Shown piece by piece: positions 45,316 to 55,676 of a stretch of DNA of 64,000 nt. Every line of letters begins with the position of its first letter. The first letter of the stretch is position 1. Below the pieces are notes generated by a model, which was not told the origin of the DNA, searched no databases, and was given only the letters and a program-made list of their open reading frames with translations. Source of the DNA: Plasmopara viticola (lineage: Eukaryota; Oomycota; Peronosporomycetes; Peronosporales; Peronosporaceae); NCBI GenBank assembly GCA_001695595.3, contig MBPM02000009.1, positions 1,488,001 to 1,552,000 on the forward strand, given 5' to 3'. The position numbers and the translations under genes were made by a program.

Positions 45316-46520
45316 TTGTGCGTCAATTTTATAACGCTTAAGAACATATGGTTTGGAAGGGTACGAATACGTGAAGACCAACCTACTCAGGGCCATCCTA
45401 AATCCAATGGTCGAGTGTTGCAACAACAGGCAGGTTCAGACACAAAAGTGCCAATCTTTAATGCTTGCTCATGTCACAAAGAAACTGCAGCAGATCTTAT
45501 CGGTTACGATTACTGTATGAAGCCGTTTACGAAAGATCCGAAAAGAAGAGGGTCAAGCAATACCTTCACGTGGTAGAACGTGGTAAATTGAGCGATGCGT
45601 GTGGCAGCGCTGACACCCAGGCGCTCGACGTCTGCATAAATCGAGCATTTAGTGTACGTCAAACGGTACTGATGGCGATTTACAAAATAGATTGAAAAGA
45701 CTGTTTCATTCGAGCTGGAGGAGCGCAATTTGCGCAATCTGCTGAGGTGGACGTATCAAGTGCTGCATGGATGTCGTAACTCGTATGGCTGATATAAGGC
45801 CACTCGTCTAGATGCCGGTGATTTGGCTGCAGTAAAATTGAACATTTTCAGGCAGTATTTATCGAGAAGAAGAAAGAGAGTCATTTCGGCAAGCGTAGCT
45901 AAAGGGAAGCACAAATGTAAATGACGACATGTAATACGCTTTGTGCGGGCAAAAAGACTTCCGTAGTGTGTTATTGGGCGGCAACAAAATTTATGACCGA
46001 CATAAGCCGGCAACGTATTGCTGCACATAGTGAAGCAATTTTTTGTTCACCTGATCGATATCCACAACAGTTCAATACTAGCTCACAACGTTGCGACAAG
46101 CGGCAAGATTAAGCTCAAAGGCTCTTTACCTGCATCCTCAAATTTCTGGCAAGTAATTAAATCGCTTAGAATTGGTGATATCGTGCTTGACTAGCCATAC
46201 GCGACAACGTGTTGTCATCAATAAGGAAGAAAAAAGTCAAAATGCGAAGGGAAAGTCATACTGGCTTCAATCGGCAAGGCGATGAAGCCTAAATATAATC
46301 AAAACGTGCAGCTTGGGTCCCTACTGAACTTTCACTAGCGCCCCTGGCACATCTCGTGGAATACGGCTGAGATAACGGCGCGCACTTGATTATAAGGTAG
46401 TGCAAAGTTGCGCACGGAGCGAAAGAAAGAGAGCGGAATAAAAAAAACCAGGGTGCACTCTTTGATCGATCGTATTGGCGGTTGCAAATGTTACGATCTA
46501 AATGGACCATAACGGTAAGA
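45316..46520 (+). mobile_element. Old Copia relic (gag to integrase)
   Basis: Fragments match the young Copia element in order. At about 45555-45695 a frame reads YLHVVERGKLSDACGSADTQALD (split: YLHVVERGKLSDACG, SADTQALD) then RQTVLMAIY, against [20 protein letters not shown] ... LRTVLMAKY in its Gag. At about 46450-46510 the DNA reads GTGCACTC..GATCGATCGTATTGGCGG..., nearly identical to the start of its integrase at about 22227-22290. The spacing (about 870 bp against 1,030) implies deletions. Many stops; no LTRs recognised. Confidence 0.75.
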
Positions 46521-47574
46521 GACCTAACGGGATATTAAAAATCCGTCAATTTACCGCTGCTCGTCTTTCTTTGAGAGCTGTTGAGCTCTCGTGGATTAAA
46601 TGCTTATATTGTGTGTCGTGTACACATTCATCATGAGAAATACTTCTACCCGAGAAGGGTCCTCCATTTTTTTTGGCTTAAAGCAAAATTCTTGTTCTAA
46701 TGGCATAGCTGCTGCCAGAGGCCTTCTTAAGTCTTTAAGCGAGGCATACATTTACATTAAATACCCTCTTAGGGACCTTGCTCATCGCATTTTAAGCAGC
46801 AACTTGAAAATAAATGAATGCGAGGATGAATTATATACGAATACACTTACTCTGACTCGGCGACTCAATTATAAACCCCGGCAACACTAAATGTTTTCGA
46901 CTATACTCGAGAAGCTCAAGCTTCACTTGCTTGCCGGCAAGAAATCGTGAACTCTAGCGGAATCCAAAGCTCGCCGAAAGAAATGCTGCTCTCGGCTTTT
47001 CCATTACACATTCCCACAACACGTAACACTTCAGTGAATTCGCTCTACGGGTTTGTACCCTGCTCTTGAGCTAGCTTCTAAGCTAAAGAGTACAGCACGC
47101 GCACCTGTTGGGCTGTGACAATGGCCGCTTTAAGCCCCTTCATGCCCTTTTATCGAGAAAAGGCCGTTTTTATTTTTTCCTTGGAAAGAAACATTAATCT
47201 TGACCGATATAGACCCCACAGTAGGCGCTACGACCAAGGCTACTAAAGCCTATGCTACCTGGGCCTTACGGCATAAGCTGTGCTTGCAAGGCTTGAACGC
47301 CGTGATGCTTTCTAGCTGCTAAGCTGTAAGGAGGGCATTTTTGTTAAAGCTCAGTTCAGCATTATGCTTTTACATGTATACTAACAGAACATGACAAAGC
47401 AACTGTTGCGAGTTAACAAAAAGCCATTATGTCAGATAGTAGTAATTGCATGCTTATTTTATATAAAATATTGATTTTCTAATCCACAACCCGTGGAGCT
47501 TTCAATATTGTAAGAAATGAGCTGCAATTTAATCCTCTGCCATACATTACATGTCTTGATACATTTGGTCACCC
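46521..47574. other. No supportable gene
   Basis: An open frame at 46600-46890 begins at an alternative codon and shows no family motif. Nothing else is seen before the LINE derivative. Confidence 0.35.
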
Positions 47575-47586
47575 ACCTATTGGTAC

Positions 47587-48736
47587 TTTTCGGAAAAGGT
47601 TGGGGTGACGCCCTCCTTCCAAGCGCCTGGGCTTAATGCTCGCGCGCTTCGGGCAGGTGCTCTCGGGCATCTGCAGGTCTCTAACGAGTCTCACCCTCGA
47701 CGCGACGGTCTCCAGCACCAGGCCAAACCCCCTTCCACGCCCTTAATTGCGCCAACCGCATCCGGATTGGCTCCTTTAATGTGAATTCTCTAGGTTCGAA
47801 GCGCAAGAAGCACGTAACACTCCCCGAAGATCTCCGGCGCTACCGCGTCGATATCCTTGGCCTCCGCGAAACCAAGATCTACGATAGAGGTGAGCACCGC
47901 ATTGATGACTTCCTTCTAACCCTGAAAAAAAAAAATCGAAGCCGAGACCGAAGTCACCGAAATCCGCCGCCACTGCAACCCGTCGGGCGCCACTCGACAC
48001 GCCCGATCCCGAGAAGAAACCTGGCACCACACTAAGAAGCTCGGAACACTCCTCGGCGATATTAAAGATCTATCCCGACGCAAGTCCCTGGCCACCCTCG
48101 CGCTCCACCGCCTTTGGTCCGTCTGGCTCCGCCCCACGTTCATCTCACCCAAGACACGCATTCGATTGTACAACACCTACGTTCTACCGATTCTGCTGTA
48201 CAACTGGGCTCTTACCAAGTCAGAGCTCCACGGCCTCGAGAGTTTCCATCGCCGCCAGCTTCGCTACGCTCTTGGCTATCGCTACCCCCGACCCATTTCG
48301 AATGCAACATTCTACGACCTCTGTGATGAGCGGCCGCTGAGACTACGACTGACACAAGCTCGCTGGCGCCTGTTTGGCCATGTACTTCGCCGCTATCCCG
48401 ACATTCCAGCTGACCTCCAGATGCGTGCCTACTTCTTCTCCACCGCAGCAAAATGGCGCGGACGTTCCCGCACCACGCTCCCCTCGACACTCGACCACAA
48501 TCTTGTTTCCCGTGGCTCCGGCTTTCGACTCCGGACAGCACAAGACCTCGAAGTGGTACGTACCCTTGCACAAGACCGAAAGAAATGGAAGACCCATTTG
48601 ACCTCGGTGCTGGATGCACTGCCCGCCGAACGAGACTCGACGTATGCGGACACCACTCTATGCCGTGGACTAGCCAGACTGAGCCTAGCACGTGCATACC
48701 TTGGCAACGCGATAACGTAATACATTACATTACATT
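47587..48736 (+). mobile_element. Internally deleted LINE with target duplication
   Basis: Flanked by the 12-bp direct repeat ACCTATTGGTAC (47575-47586 and 48737-48748) and ending in a pentamer tail (ATTAC)n. The 5' part (to about 47760) matches the element at 55338-55665. An endonuclease start follows (RIRIGSFNVNSLGS, then DILGLRETK; about 47752-47880). After an A-run at about 47925-47935 the frame switches to a 261-codon open stretch (47938-48720) that is the C-terminal part of a LINE polyprotein (KTRIRLYNTYVLPILLYNW, LESFHRRQLRYALGYRYP, RWRLFGHVLRRYP). Most of the endonuclease and all RT catalytic motifs are absent. A flanking duplication around the deleted form means the deleted copy was itself mobilised, with enzymes from an intact relative. 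Confidence 0.88.
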
Positions 48737-49011
48737 ACCTATTGGTACGCATTTATTTAGCGAATATAATTCGCGACCGGCGAGCTCAACCCTCGAGGAT
48801 GTACTTCGCCATCGAGGGTAGAGTGGTCTCAAAGTTTCGATTATTGCAAGGCCCCAAACTTCCAATGTTTTTTTTTCTTGCCAGCGGATGCAATATTGTC
48901 ACTCGAGCTTTGTGCGATTTAAAACAATACTAACGCCTCTTTTATTGTAATTTTACCATCATCATAATCCGGTATCCACTATATTTTCTTAAATAAAAAA
49001 GAAAATTGTCG

Positions 49012-51766
49012 ATGGCGTCCACATACGACGTTAATTGCGAGCTACGCGGACACGAAGGCGCCGTAAGTCACACCTTTCCATTGCATTCTCATTACCATTC
49101 AATCTTTTGACATCATGTTTGGATTCACCTTACTCTTTGTTTTTCTCCCCGTTAAATTCTAGGTACGTTGCATCGCGTCCCTTTCCAATGAGCTTCTCAT
49201 GACCGGCGCCATAGACTCTGTAGCCCGTGTCTGGGCTCATGACCCCAGCTCGGCAATCAGGAACTTTGTGTCTGTAGAGAGTGCCGTTACTTTCGACCAC
49301 GAGCACTGGGTCACTGCTAGCGTGGCACTCGACGGTGGTGGCTTCGCAACTGGCTGCATGGACAAGAAGATCCGCCTTTTCGATACCCAGGCCCAGCGCT
49401 ACGCGCTTTTACAGGGCCACGAGGGTGGTGTTATATCCTTAGCTCTTTCTACAGACAAAAAGCTGCTGCTTTCTGGTAGTTGGGATGGTACGGCTCGCAT
49501 CTGGAGCCTCGAGTCACACCAGTGTCTACATGTTTTGCGTGACCATGAGAACGGCGTCTGTGTTCTGAGCCTTCCTGATGGCTCGTTGGTTACGGGATCC
49601 ACTGGTCAGCAGGTGGGCAACAGGGTGGTAGACTTCAAGCTTCGCTTTTGGGCTAAAGACACGTTTGAACTGACAAAGACACTGACGGACCATCAGGGTC
49701 CGATCCGGCAGCTGGCTTTAGTGCCGGACATCGGATTTGTAAGCTGTTCCAACGACGGGTCGATCAAGCTTCGCACGTTGGAGGGTTCTGTACTGGCTAG
49801 TATGGAGCATCCATTGAATATAGAAGGCAAACCAGGCTTCGTCCTAGGCGTTTGTGTGCTTAGCAATGGGTTTCTTGTTTCAGTGAGTGAAGACACGACC
49901 GCGCGTGTGTGGTCACAGGAAGGTGCGCTTATCCAAACGGTGGAACACCCGGGAGGACTCTGGTGCGTGACTCCATTACCAAATGGAGACTTTGCCACGG
50001 GCTGCGAGGATAAAGTGGTGAGGGTGTTTACACACGATGTCGCGCGTGTGGACCCGAATGCCGTGGCTTCGTTTCAAGGAGCAGTGGAGGAAGCGCGGCT
50101 TTCAAAGACGCGTGGACCGAGCGGAGTGGAAATCGAGGCACTTCCCAATTACGACGAACGGGTGAGTGTCATTGGATCCTCCGATGGCCAGATTCAAATG
50201 TTTCGTCGCGGTACGAAAGCGTGGGCTTGTCAATGGAGTGGACCATCAAGGACCTGGATTGATGTATGTCAACAACTTTTAAATTACGGATATAGCAGTT
50301 GCTAAAGGCATTTTTTGTAGATTGGCGAGGTGACTGGAACTGGAAGCGGTGGAACCGTTGACGGCGAAGCGTACGACATGGTGATACCTGTCGAGATTGA
50401 AATGCCTGGTGGACTGAAAAAGCTTGAGATAGGGTACAACCAAGGCCAGAATCCATTCGCGGTAGCGCAGACATTTATTGATAAGCACATGTTAGACCAG
50501 GCGTATATACGTGAGATTGCCGACTACATAACCCAGCGTGCTGGTGAGTACCGCCCTCCTGTGCTTGGAAATTATGACAGCGCAAATGCCACACCTGTCA
50601 ATAGTGCTACCGTTGAATTTGCTGACACTGCTCCGCGGTACAAGTATTTCCCCGTGGTAAGTTTTCTTCTATTTGTGTAGGTGCATTCCTGTGATATGCT
50701 GACGGTAAAATGTGATTAGTCTGGTTACAACACGTTTGAAACGACGAAGATCGAAAAGCTCATGAGCACGTTGCGCCAGTTCAATAACCAGTTAAAGGAA
50801 GCTCAGGTGGAGTCTCTGAAATGCAGACGCTTTGCAGGCGTGATTTTCTCACGTTTTCATTGATTGTACAATGTTATTGAAGGCGCCAGAATCTCTGACA
50901 GACTCGCAGCTCATTGCTCTTGACCAGATTGTACACACGGTTCAAGACACGGCGTTCTATCACTCTAATACGTTTGCTGCCTCCGGGATCACCGCGCTAA
51001 GAAATGCGCTGGACAACTGGCCAGCAAAAATGGCTTTTCCCACGCTGGATCTCCTTCGACTCGTACTCGTGCATCCTCAGGGACCAGCCGCCCTGGGTAA
51101 AGCTGGATTGGACACGCTTGTTACCAAAGTGCTGAGCCTAGGACTGGAAGCAGGACCGACGGAGGGTGACGATGCGATTCCAATGGCGACGCGCATGCTT
51201 TCATTGCGAGTCTTTGCCAATATGTTCTTGCATGACGCGGCTCGACAAGCAATTGTGACTCACAAAAATTTAGTGCTGAGTAAATTGCCGGCATTCCAGG
51301 CATTTCAGAGTAAGCTTGTGGCGCTAAGCCTCGCAACCGTTCTCCTCAAGTACGTTTAACGCCCTTTCCCATGGTTTTCTGATGAGCTGACATGATTGTT
51401 TGATCAGCTTTGCGCGTGTGCAGGTAGCAAGTCCAGGAGCTCTCACGCCCGAGGATCAGATCGTGGTCGTCTCTTTATCTGCCGACTTGCTAAATGGCGC
51501 ACGCACTATTCAAGAGTTAGGCGACGATACAATCCTGCGATCTCTCGTGACTATTGGCACGCTGGTACGTTTCGTAGCCGTCGCATTCATTTCGACGTAA
51601 CCTTTTTTTAATGTTGTTAACACTGGTGTAGGCTCTTAAAGGCGATAAGAAGGTAAAAGAGGCTGCAAAGATTCTGGTTGAAGTATTTTCTGCGTCAAAG
51701 GCGAAAGATGCCGCTGCGTTGGTGGTACAGGAGTGTTTGACAGAGCTGCGTCAGCTATTCGGTTGA
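49012..51766 (+). CDS. PLAA/Doa1/Ufd3 homologue (WD40-PFU-PUL)
   Basis: Seven exons predicted: 49012-49062, 49163-50263, 50321-50656, 50720-50806, 50883-51349, 51408-51564 and 51632-51766, with introns of 100, 57, 63, 76, 58 and 67 bp, all GT-AG, giving 777 residues (human PLAA about 795). It is the phospholipase A2-activating protein family; in yeast Doa1 binds ubiquitin through WD40 and PFU and binds Cdc48/p97 through PUL, controlling ubiquitin levels and membrane-protein sorting. Visible: a WD40 propeller to about residue 300 (LRGHEGAVRCIAS, SGSWDGTARIWS, SCSNDGSIKLR, SEDTTARVWS, TGCEDKVVRVF); a PFU domain at about 385-455 (AYDMVIPVEIEMPGG, NPFAVAQTFIDKHML); a linker FPVSGYNTFETTKIEKL; and an all-helical PUL domain to the end. 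All junctions keep frame and no disabling change is seen. Intron 4 is the least certain splice. Confidence 0.93.
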
Positions 51767-52078
51767 GGCTTCTTAACATCCCGATGGAACTGCAACGCGG
51801 TTCAAAGAGGGTTAGGAAATCACCTCCGTGTTATAATTCCAGTTATAGTCTGTTTGCTTTTTCTCATACAAAATAAATAATAGGTATGGCCTTTTCTCGC
51901 TGAAAAGGGGGTTAAGACTGGCTGGGAGTTAGCTTCATCGCTTAGAAGTCACTTTTGGTCTGACCACTAAATGGCTCACCTTCGATGTGTTTTTAGGGTG
52001 TACTGGACTATGTGTGGCGTGAAGATGTCAGTTGGAAAGGATGCAAAAGAAAAAAATACGTGTCTTCTGCCAGCGGCT
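51767..52078. other. Convergent intergenic region
   Basis: Separates the PLAA homologue from the minus-strand hypothetical gene. An A/T-rich CAAAATAAATAATAGG near 51870 could support polyadenylation. Nothing else seen. Confidence 0.4.
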
Positions 52079-52810
52079 TCACGAGCCTGTGTAACTCCCT
52101 GCCGAAGGGTGCAGCATAAGATCGTTAAAGCGCACGCGAAGTGGAGAAGATACGTCAAGACTGCGACGACAAAAGAGTCCCAGGCTACTAGCCCACGATT
52201 TAGACGAAGATGACGAACTGCACGAGAGACTTCGATCCTTTCCATAGCTGCGTGAGATAACGGCGTCTCCTGGCCAATTAATCGGTTGAAAGCTGTCTGG
52301 GATTTTAACGGAGGCGGAGCGGTGCGGAACGTCGGGTTCGACGTTCTCTAGTTCCGGCACCGATTCATCCTTCGTCCAGTAGAGCGACAAATTGTCCATA
52401 AGACAGGCAGGGGCCGTGATAGACCGCTCCAACCCGTTCGATTTAATCTTTTTAGCCATAGGGCAGATAACGCGTGCGGGAGCATTAGGTAGCTCAAATG
52501 TCTTTCGCTTGCGATTGCCACTAAGAATGGGAGTCGCGACAATTTCCTCCTCAGTCAAGTCCGCATCGCATTCTTGCACTTCCTTTTCTTCTCGTCCATG
52601 CTTCTTGCGGTCGACAGCCTCGCGATGTTCAAGGATCGCAACCATGGGATTAGCTGGACGCTCGAAGTCCACGCCGTCGATTGAATAAAAGATGTGCGTG
52701 CCTTCGCTGTGCAACCTTGGCGACAGCTCAGTTTCTTGCTCTTCAAAAGCAAACATAAGTTCCTCATCTTCATCCTCGCTTAAGTACACGCGTTCTTGAT
52801 CAAAGCCCAT
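52079..52810 (-). CDS. Unrecognised 243-residue protein
   Basis: A single-exon ATG-started frame (MGFDQERVYLSEDEDEEL). No family recognised. The N-terminal 60 residues are acidic, with a tidy segment HIFYSIDGVDFERPANPMVAIL (split: HIFYSIDGVDFERP, ANPMVAIL). Residues 68-95 are charged (Lys/Glu), then a basic patch GNRKRKTFELP and AKKIKSNG, possibly nuclear localisation signals. A Pro-containing IPDSFQPINWPGDAVI follows, then a run of nine Ser, and a C-terminus with RRSLDVSSPLRVRFNDL. The layout suggests a largely disordered nuclear or regulatory protein. Codon use and absence of stops over 243 codons, next to another host gene, support it being real. It faces the PLAA homologue tail-to-tail. 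Confidence 0.65.
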   Translation of the reverse strand: MGFDQERVYLSEDEDEELMFAFEEQETELSPRLHSEGTHIFYSIDGVDFERPANPMVAILEHREAVDRKKHGREEKEVQECDADLTEEEIVATPILSGNRKRKTFELPNAPARVICPMAKKIKSNGLERSITAPACLMDNLSLYWTKDESVPELENVEPDVPHRSASVKIPDSFQPINWPGDAVISRSYGKDRSLSCSSSSSSKSWASSLGLFCRRSLDVSSPLRVRFNDLMLHPSAGSYTGS

Positions 52811-55326
52811 TATTAAGAGTGGTCTGGGTGAATGCGCTTCTTACGGAATGAAGATTGAGGAAAGAGCCGCACTTGGAACTGTCAAAATTGCTATCGTTTT
52901 TCGCAAGGAGCCAAAAATTGTTACAACGGTCTTGCGAAGAGGTGTACTGGAATTTTGCGACTTTGCTAAAAACGAGTGGTGTCGCTGTAAATTTGACTGA
53001 AGTCGTCGAAAACCAAAGCTTTACTTTAAGCATCGATAATGCATTGCAAATTAATTGCTCTCATTCGCGTGTCGGTGAGCTTGATTCGAGGCACACACAT
53101 GCAGCGGAATTGGCGTCGCGCGGTTCGGGGACTATTTGGCACCGCATATGGTCAAACGCCCGAACTGCGAGAACGAAATACAGATAACAATAGACGTCTA
53201 CCGCCCTCCTTTACTCAATAATTTAGAGAAAGCGACGCATTTAAGCAAGCGAACGGATCTAATCGTAGACATGTTTAAATAATTAGTGAGTGCATCACCA
53301 TTATAATGTCTTGCGCTCACCATTTATCAAAGTGTCAGTGTTTGTATTGCCAACGTCGCATCTACTATACTCGATGCAGCAAGACTTAGGGACATATCTG
53401 TCGGTGTAAAACAAAAATTGTTTGCAAACTTGGTGATCGCTTACAGACTGAATGGGTGCTCCTCATATATATGAGAAAAATTAAATTTATCTCCAAATAC
53501 CAAATTCCTGCTTAAGCCGATAAGAAAGTTCCACAGATGCCGATTTATGATTGGCTTTACAAGCGCTTTGCTAATATGACTAAGTTTCTCGCCACTGTTT
53601 GTTACTTCTACCTCGCCCCCTTCCTCGTTGATACACTGTACATTCTACTACGTGTATCAAGGCTTTAGGCGCTGGGAGATTCACGCTGTGTCTAAAGATT
53701 CCCCACAAGGTTCAATTCCACTGCTACGTTTAATTTCGAATGATGTATGTGGCGTCGCTGCGGATCGTGCAAGTATACGCCGACGGCTTCTAAACAGAAT
53801 CGGCAACCGCCTACCCGTTCGTTCTGTGGAGATGATGCGCTTAAAGACATATGGTAAGGCTGAACTTGCTACTCGTAAGCTGGAACCCACACGTATTCGA
53901 CAGCTTGTGCGTCTATCTCTTGCAACCATCGCCACATTGGGCAACGAGGGCTCTGCGTGAGGTAAAGCTCTACTCTCCAGCATTGAAGGGTATGTAAAAA
54001 GGATAAAACGCTACCTGCTACTGAATTAACTTACCTCCCCCAGTAAAAATCTCTATCGTAACGGAAATGCATTTGAAGCTTGGCTGATTCGTAGTACTGA
54101 ACGAGTGAACTAGAGCAAGGCAACACATGAGAGGTTCCTGTGCCCAATTCTGTCGAAAATTGCGATACTTGTTGCTTGTTATTAATATTGAGCTTGCGTG
54201 CGTTGCTGCAGCATAGAGAATTGAACAATGCTCCGATAATAGAAAGTGTTATAAAATTCAAATTACTGTGTAATTAGCATTTGGCTTGCAGCTCAGAGTA
54301 CACGGTGCATTCGCTGTAGTTTGACAAGGGTAAATTAGATAAGTGGCTGCAAAATTGATTGTTGCAGTTCAATCGTTTCAAACGTTACTGTCGATTTAAG
54401 ACAATGTCTAAAACCACATACTTGCTTACCAGTCGAACGAAAATGTAGCAAACGCACGAGTAGCGCAAACACGCCCTGTACTGTAACGGGCCGTTACAGA
54501 TAGCCGGAATTTTGTGTCAGAAGGTGGCTTTCCGTCACATCCAACTAGTGCTTGACAAACACCTACTCGTGCATTTCGAAAGATATCTCAAAAGATATAT
54601 AAATAAGCCCTATCATTTCGATAGCTAATATAGGCGCTTATTAGGAATTAGAGGTTAGCTTACGTCTCCAAACTGCCATTCTAAGGCACACTTCAATCCT
54701 GATGCCAGATTATAGAAATTACAAAGCTGTTTGCCGGAGGATCGCGTATCTTTTTATGCGCCTCTCTGTGCAAGGAGCTGTGTGACTCCGCTGCAATTGG
54801 TATTACGTGGATATATGTCTTTCCGAGCACACTCGAAACGAACTTACTTAAAGGCGCTGATGGGCCCATAACGGTCGCTTCGTGTATGCATGATATAAAT
54901 CTTAGTAGATAAGTCGTTCGGTAATGAAGCAATGAAAGGGTGCTTAGCGTGCTGAGCAGCAGAAGCAGGCAGCAAATGGCTCCGTATCCAGGTTTACAAA
55001 TGCCTGCTAGAGTACCATCCTCTTACGCTACATCATTAGTAAATCTAGCAAGACTAACTTTCATTTATATGCGTCTATCGCGCTGCACGCTTGATAGGGG
55101 GTCATGCGCCATGCACTTCGTGAAGAAGGGTCAATCAATTATATTTATTTTTTACTAAATATGGATGCAGATTATTTAATTTTATTCGAAATAAATTGTT
55201 ATTTTTTTTTAAATTCTCCATCCTTCAAGTAGACTCTAAAATATAAATAGACGTGCTTAATCTATATTATGAAGGCTTAATCTGTAGGATGTGCTCATAC
55301 TAAATCCAATTATGTTTATGCATTAT
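52811..55326. other. No supportable gene; two coding-like short frames
   Basis: An ATG frame at 53039-53221 (60 codons; basic, MQRNWRRAVRGLFGTAYG) could be a small mitochondrial-type protein divergent from the 52810 gene, but no family fits. A frame at about 53640-53960 (RRRLLNRIGNRLPVRSVEM, RIRQLVRLSLATIATLG) also looks coding-like, without a clear start. The rest shows nothing. Confidence 0.3.
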
Positions 55327-55337
55327 CAAGGAATGTT

Positions 55338-55665
55338 TTTTCGGAAAAGGTTGGGGTGACGCCCTCCTTCCAAGCGCGGGGGCTAAATGCTCGCGCGCTT
55401 CGGGCAGGTGCTCTCGGGCATCTGCAGGTCTCTAACGAGTCTCACCCTCGACGCGACGGTCTCCAGCACCAGGGCGCCTCCTGGGCTCTTACCAAGTCAG
55501 AACTACGCAACATAATGGAAGACCCTCACGGCCTCGGTGCTGGCTGCACTGCCCGCCGAACGAGACTCGACGTATGCGGACACCACTCTATGCCGTGGAC
55601 TAGCCATAGAGCCTAGCACGTGCATAACTTGGCAACGCGATAACGTAATACAATACAATACAATA
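55338..55665 (+). mobile_element. Short internally deleted LINE derivative with target duplication
   Basis: A 328-bp element flanked by CAAGGAATGTT (55327-55337 and 55666-55676). Its first about 135 bp (TTTCGGAAAAGGTTGGGGTG...CTCCAGCACCAGG) match the 5' end of the 47587 element. After a junction near 55475 come short LINE C-terminal pieces (GGGCTCTTACCAAGTCAGA; GCCTCGGTGCTGGCTGCACTGCCC; ACCACTCTATGCCGTGGACTAGCC). It ends in an (AATAC)n tail. It is SINE-like in size and carries only the LINE's ends. Two internal deletions are visible relative to the longer copy. Confidence 0.9.
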
Positions 55666-55676
55666 CAAGGAATGTT

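Noticed and set aside
51971..52213. Plus-strand frame overlapping the 3' end of the minus-strand 243-residue gene
   Set aside because: It overlaps antisense to a longer, better-supported frame and has no motif.
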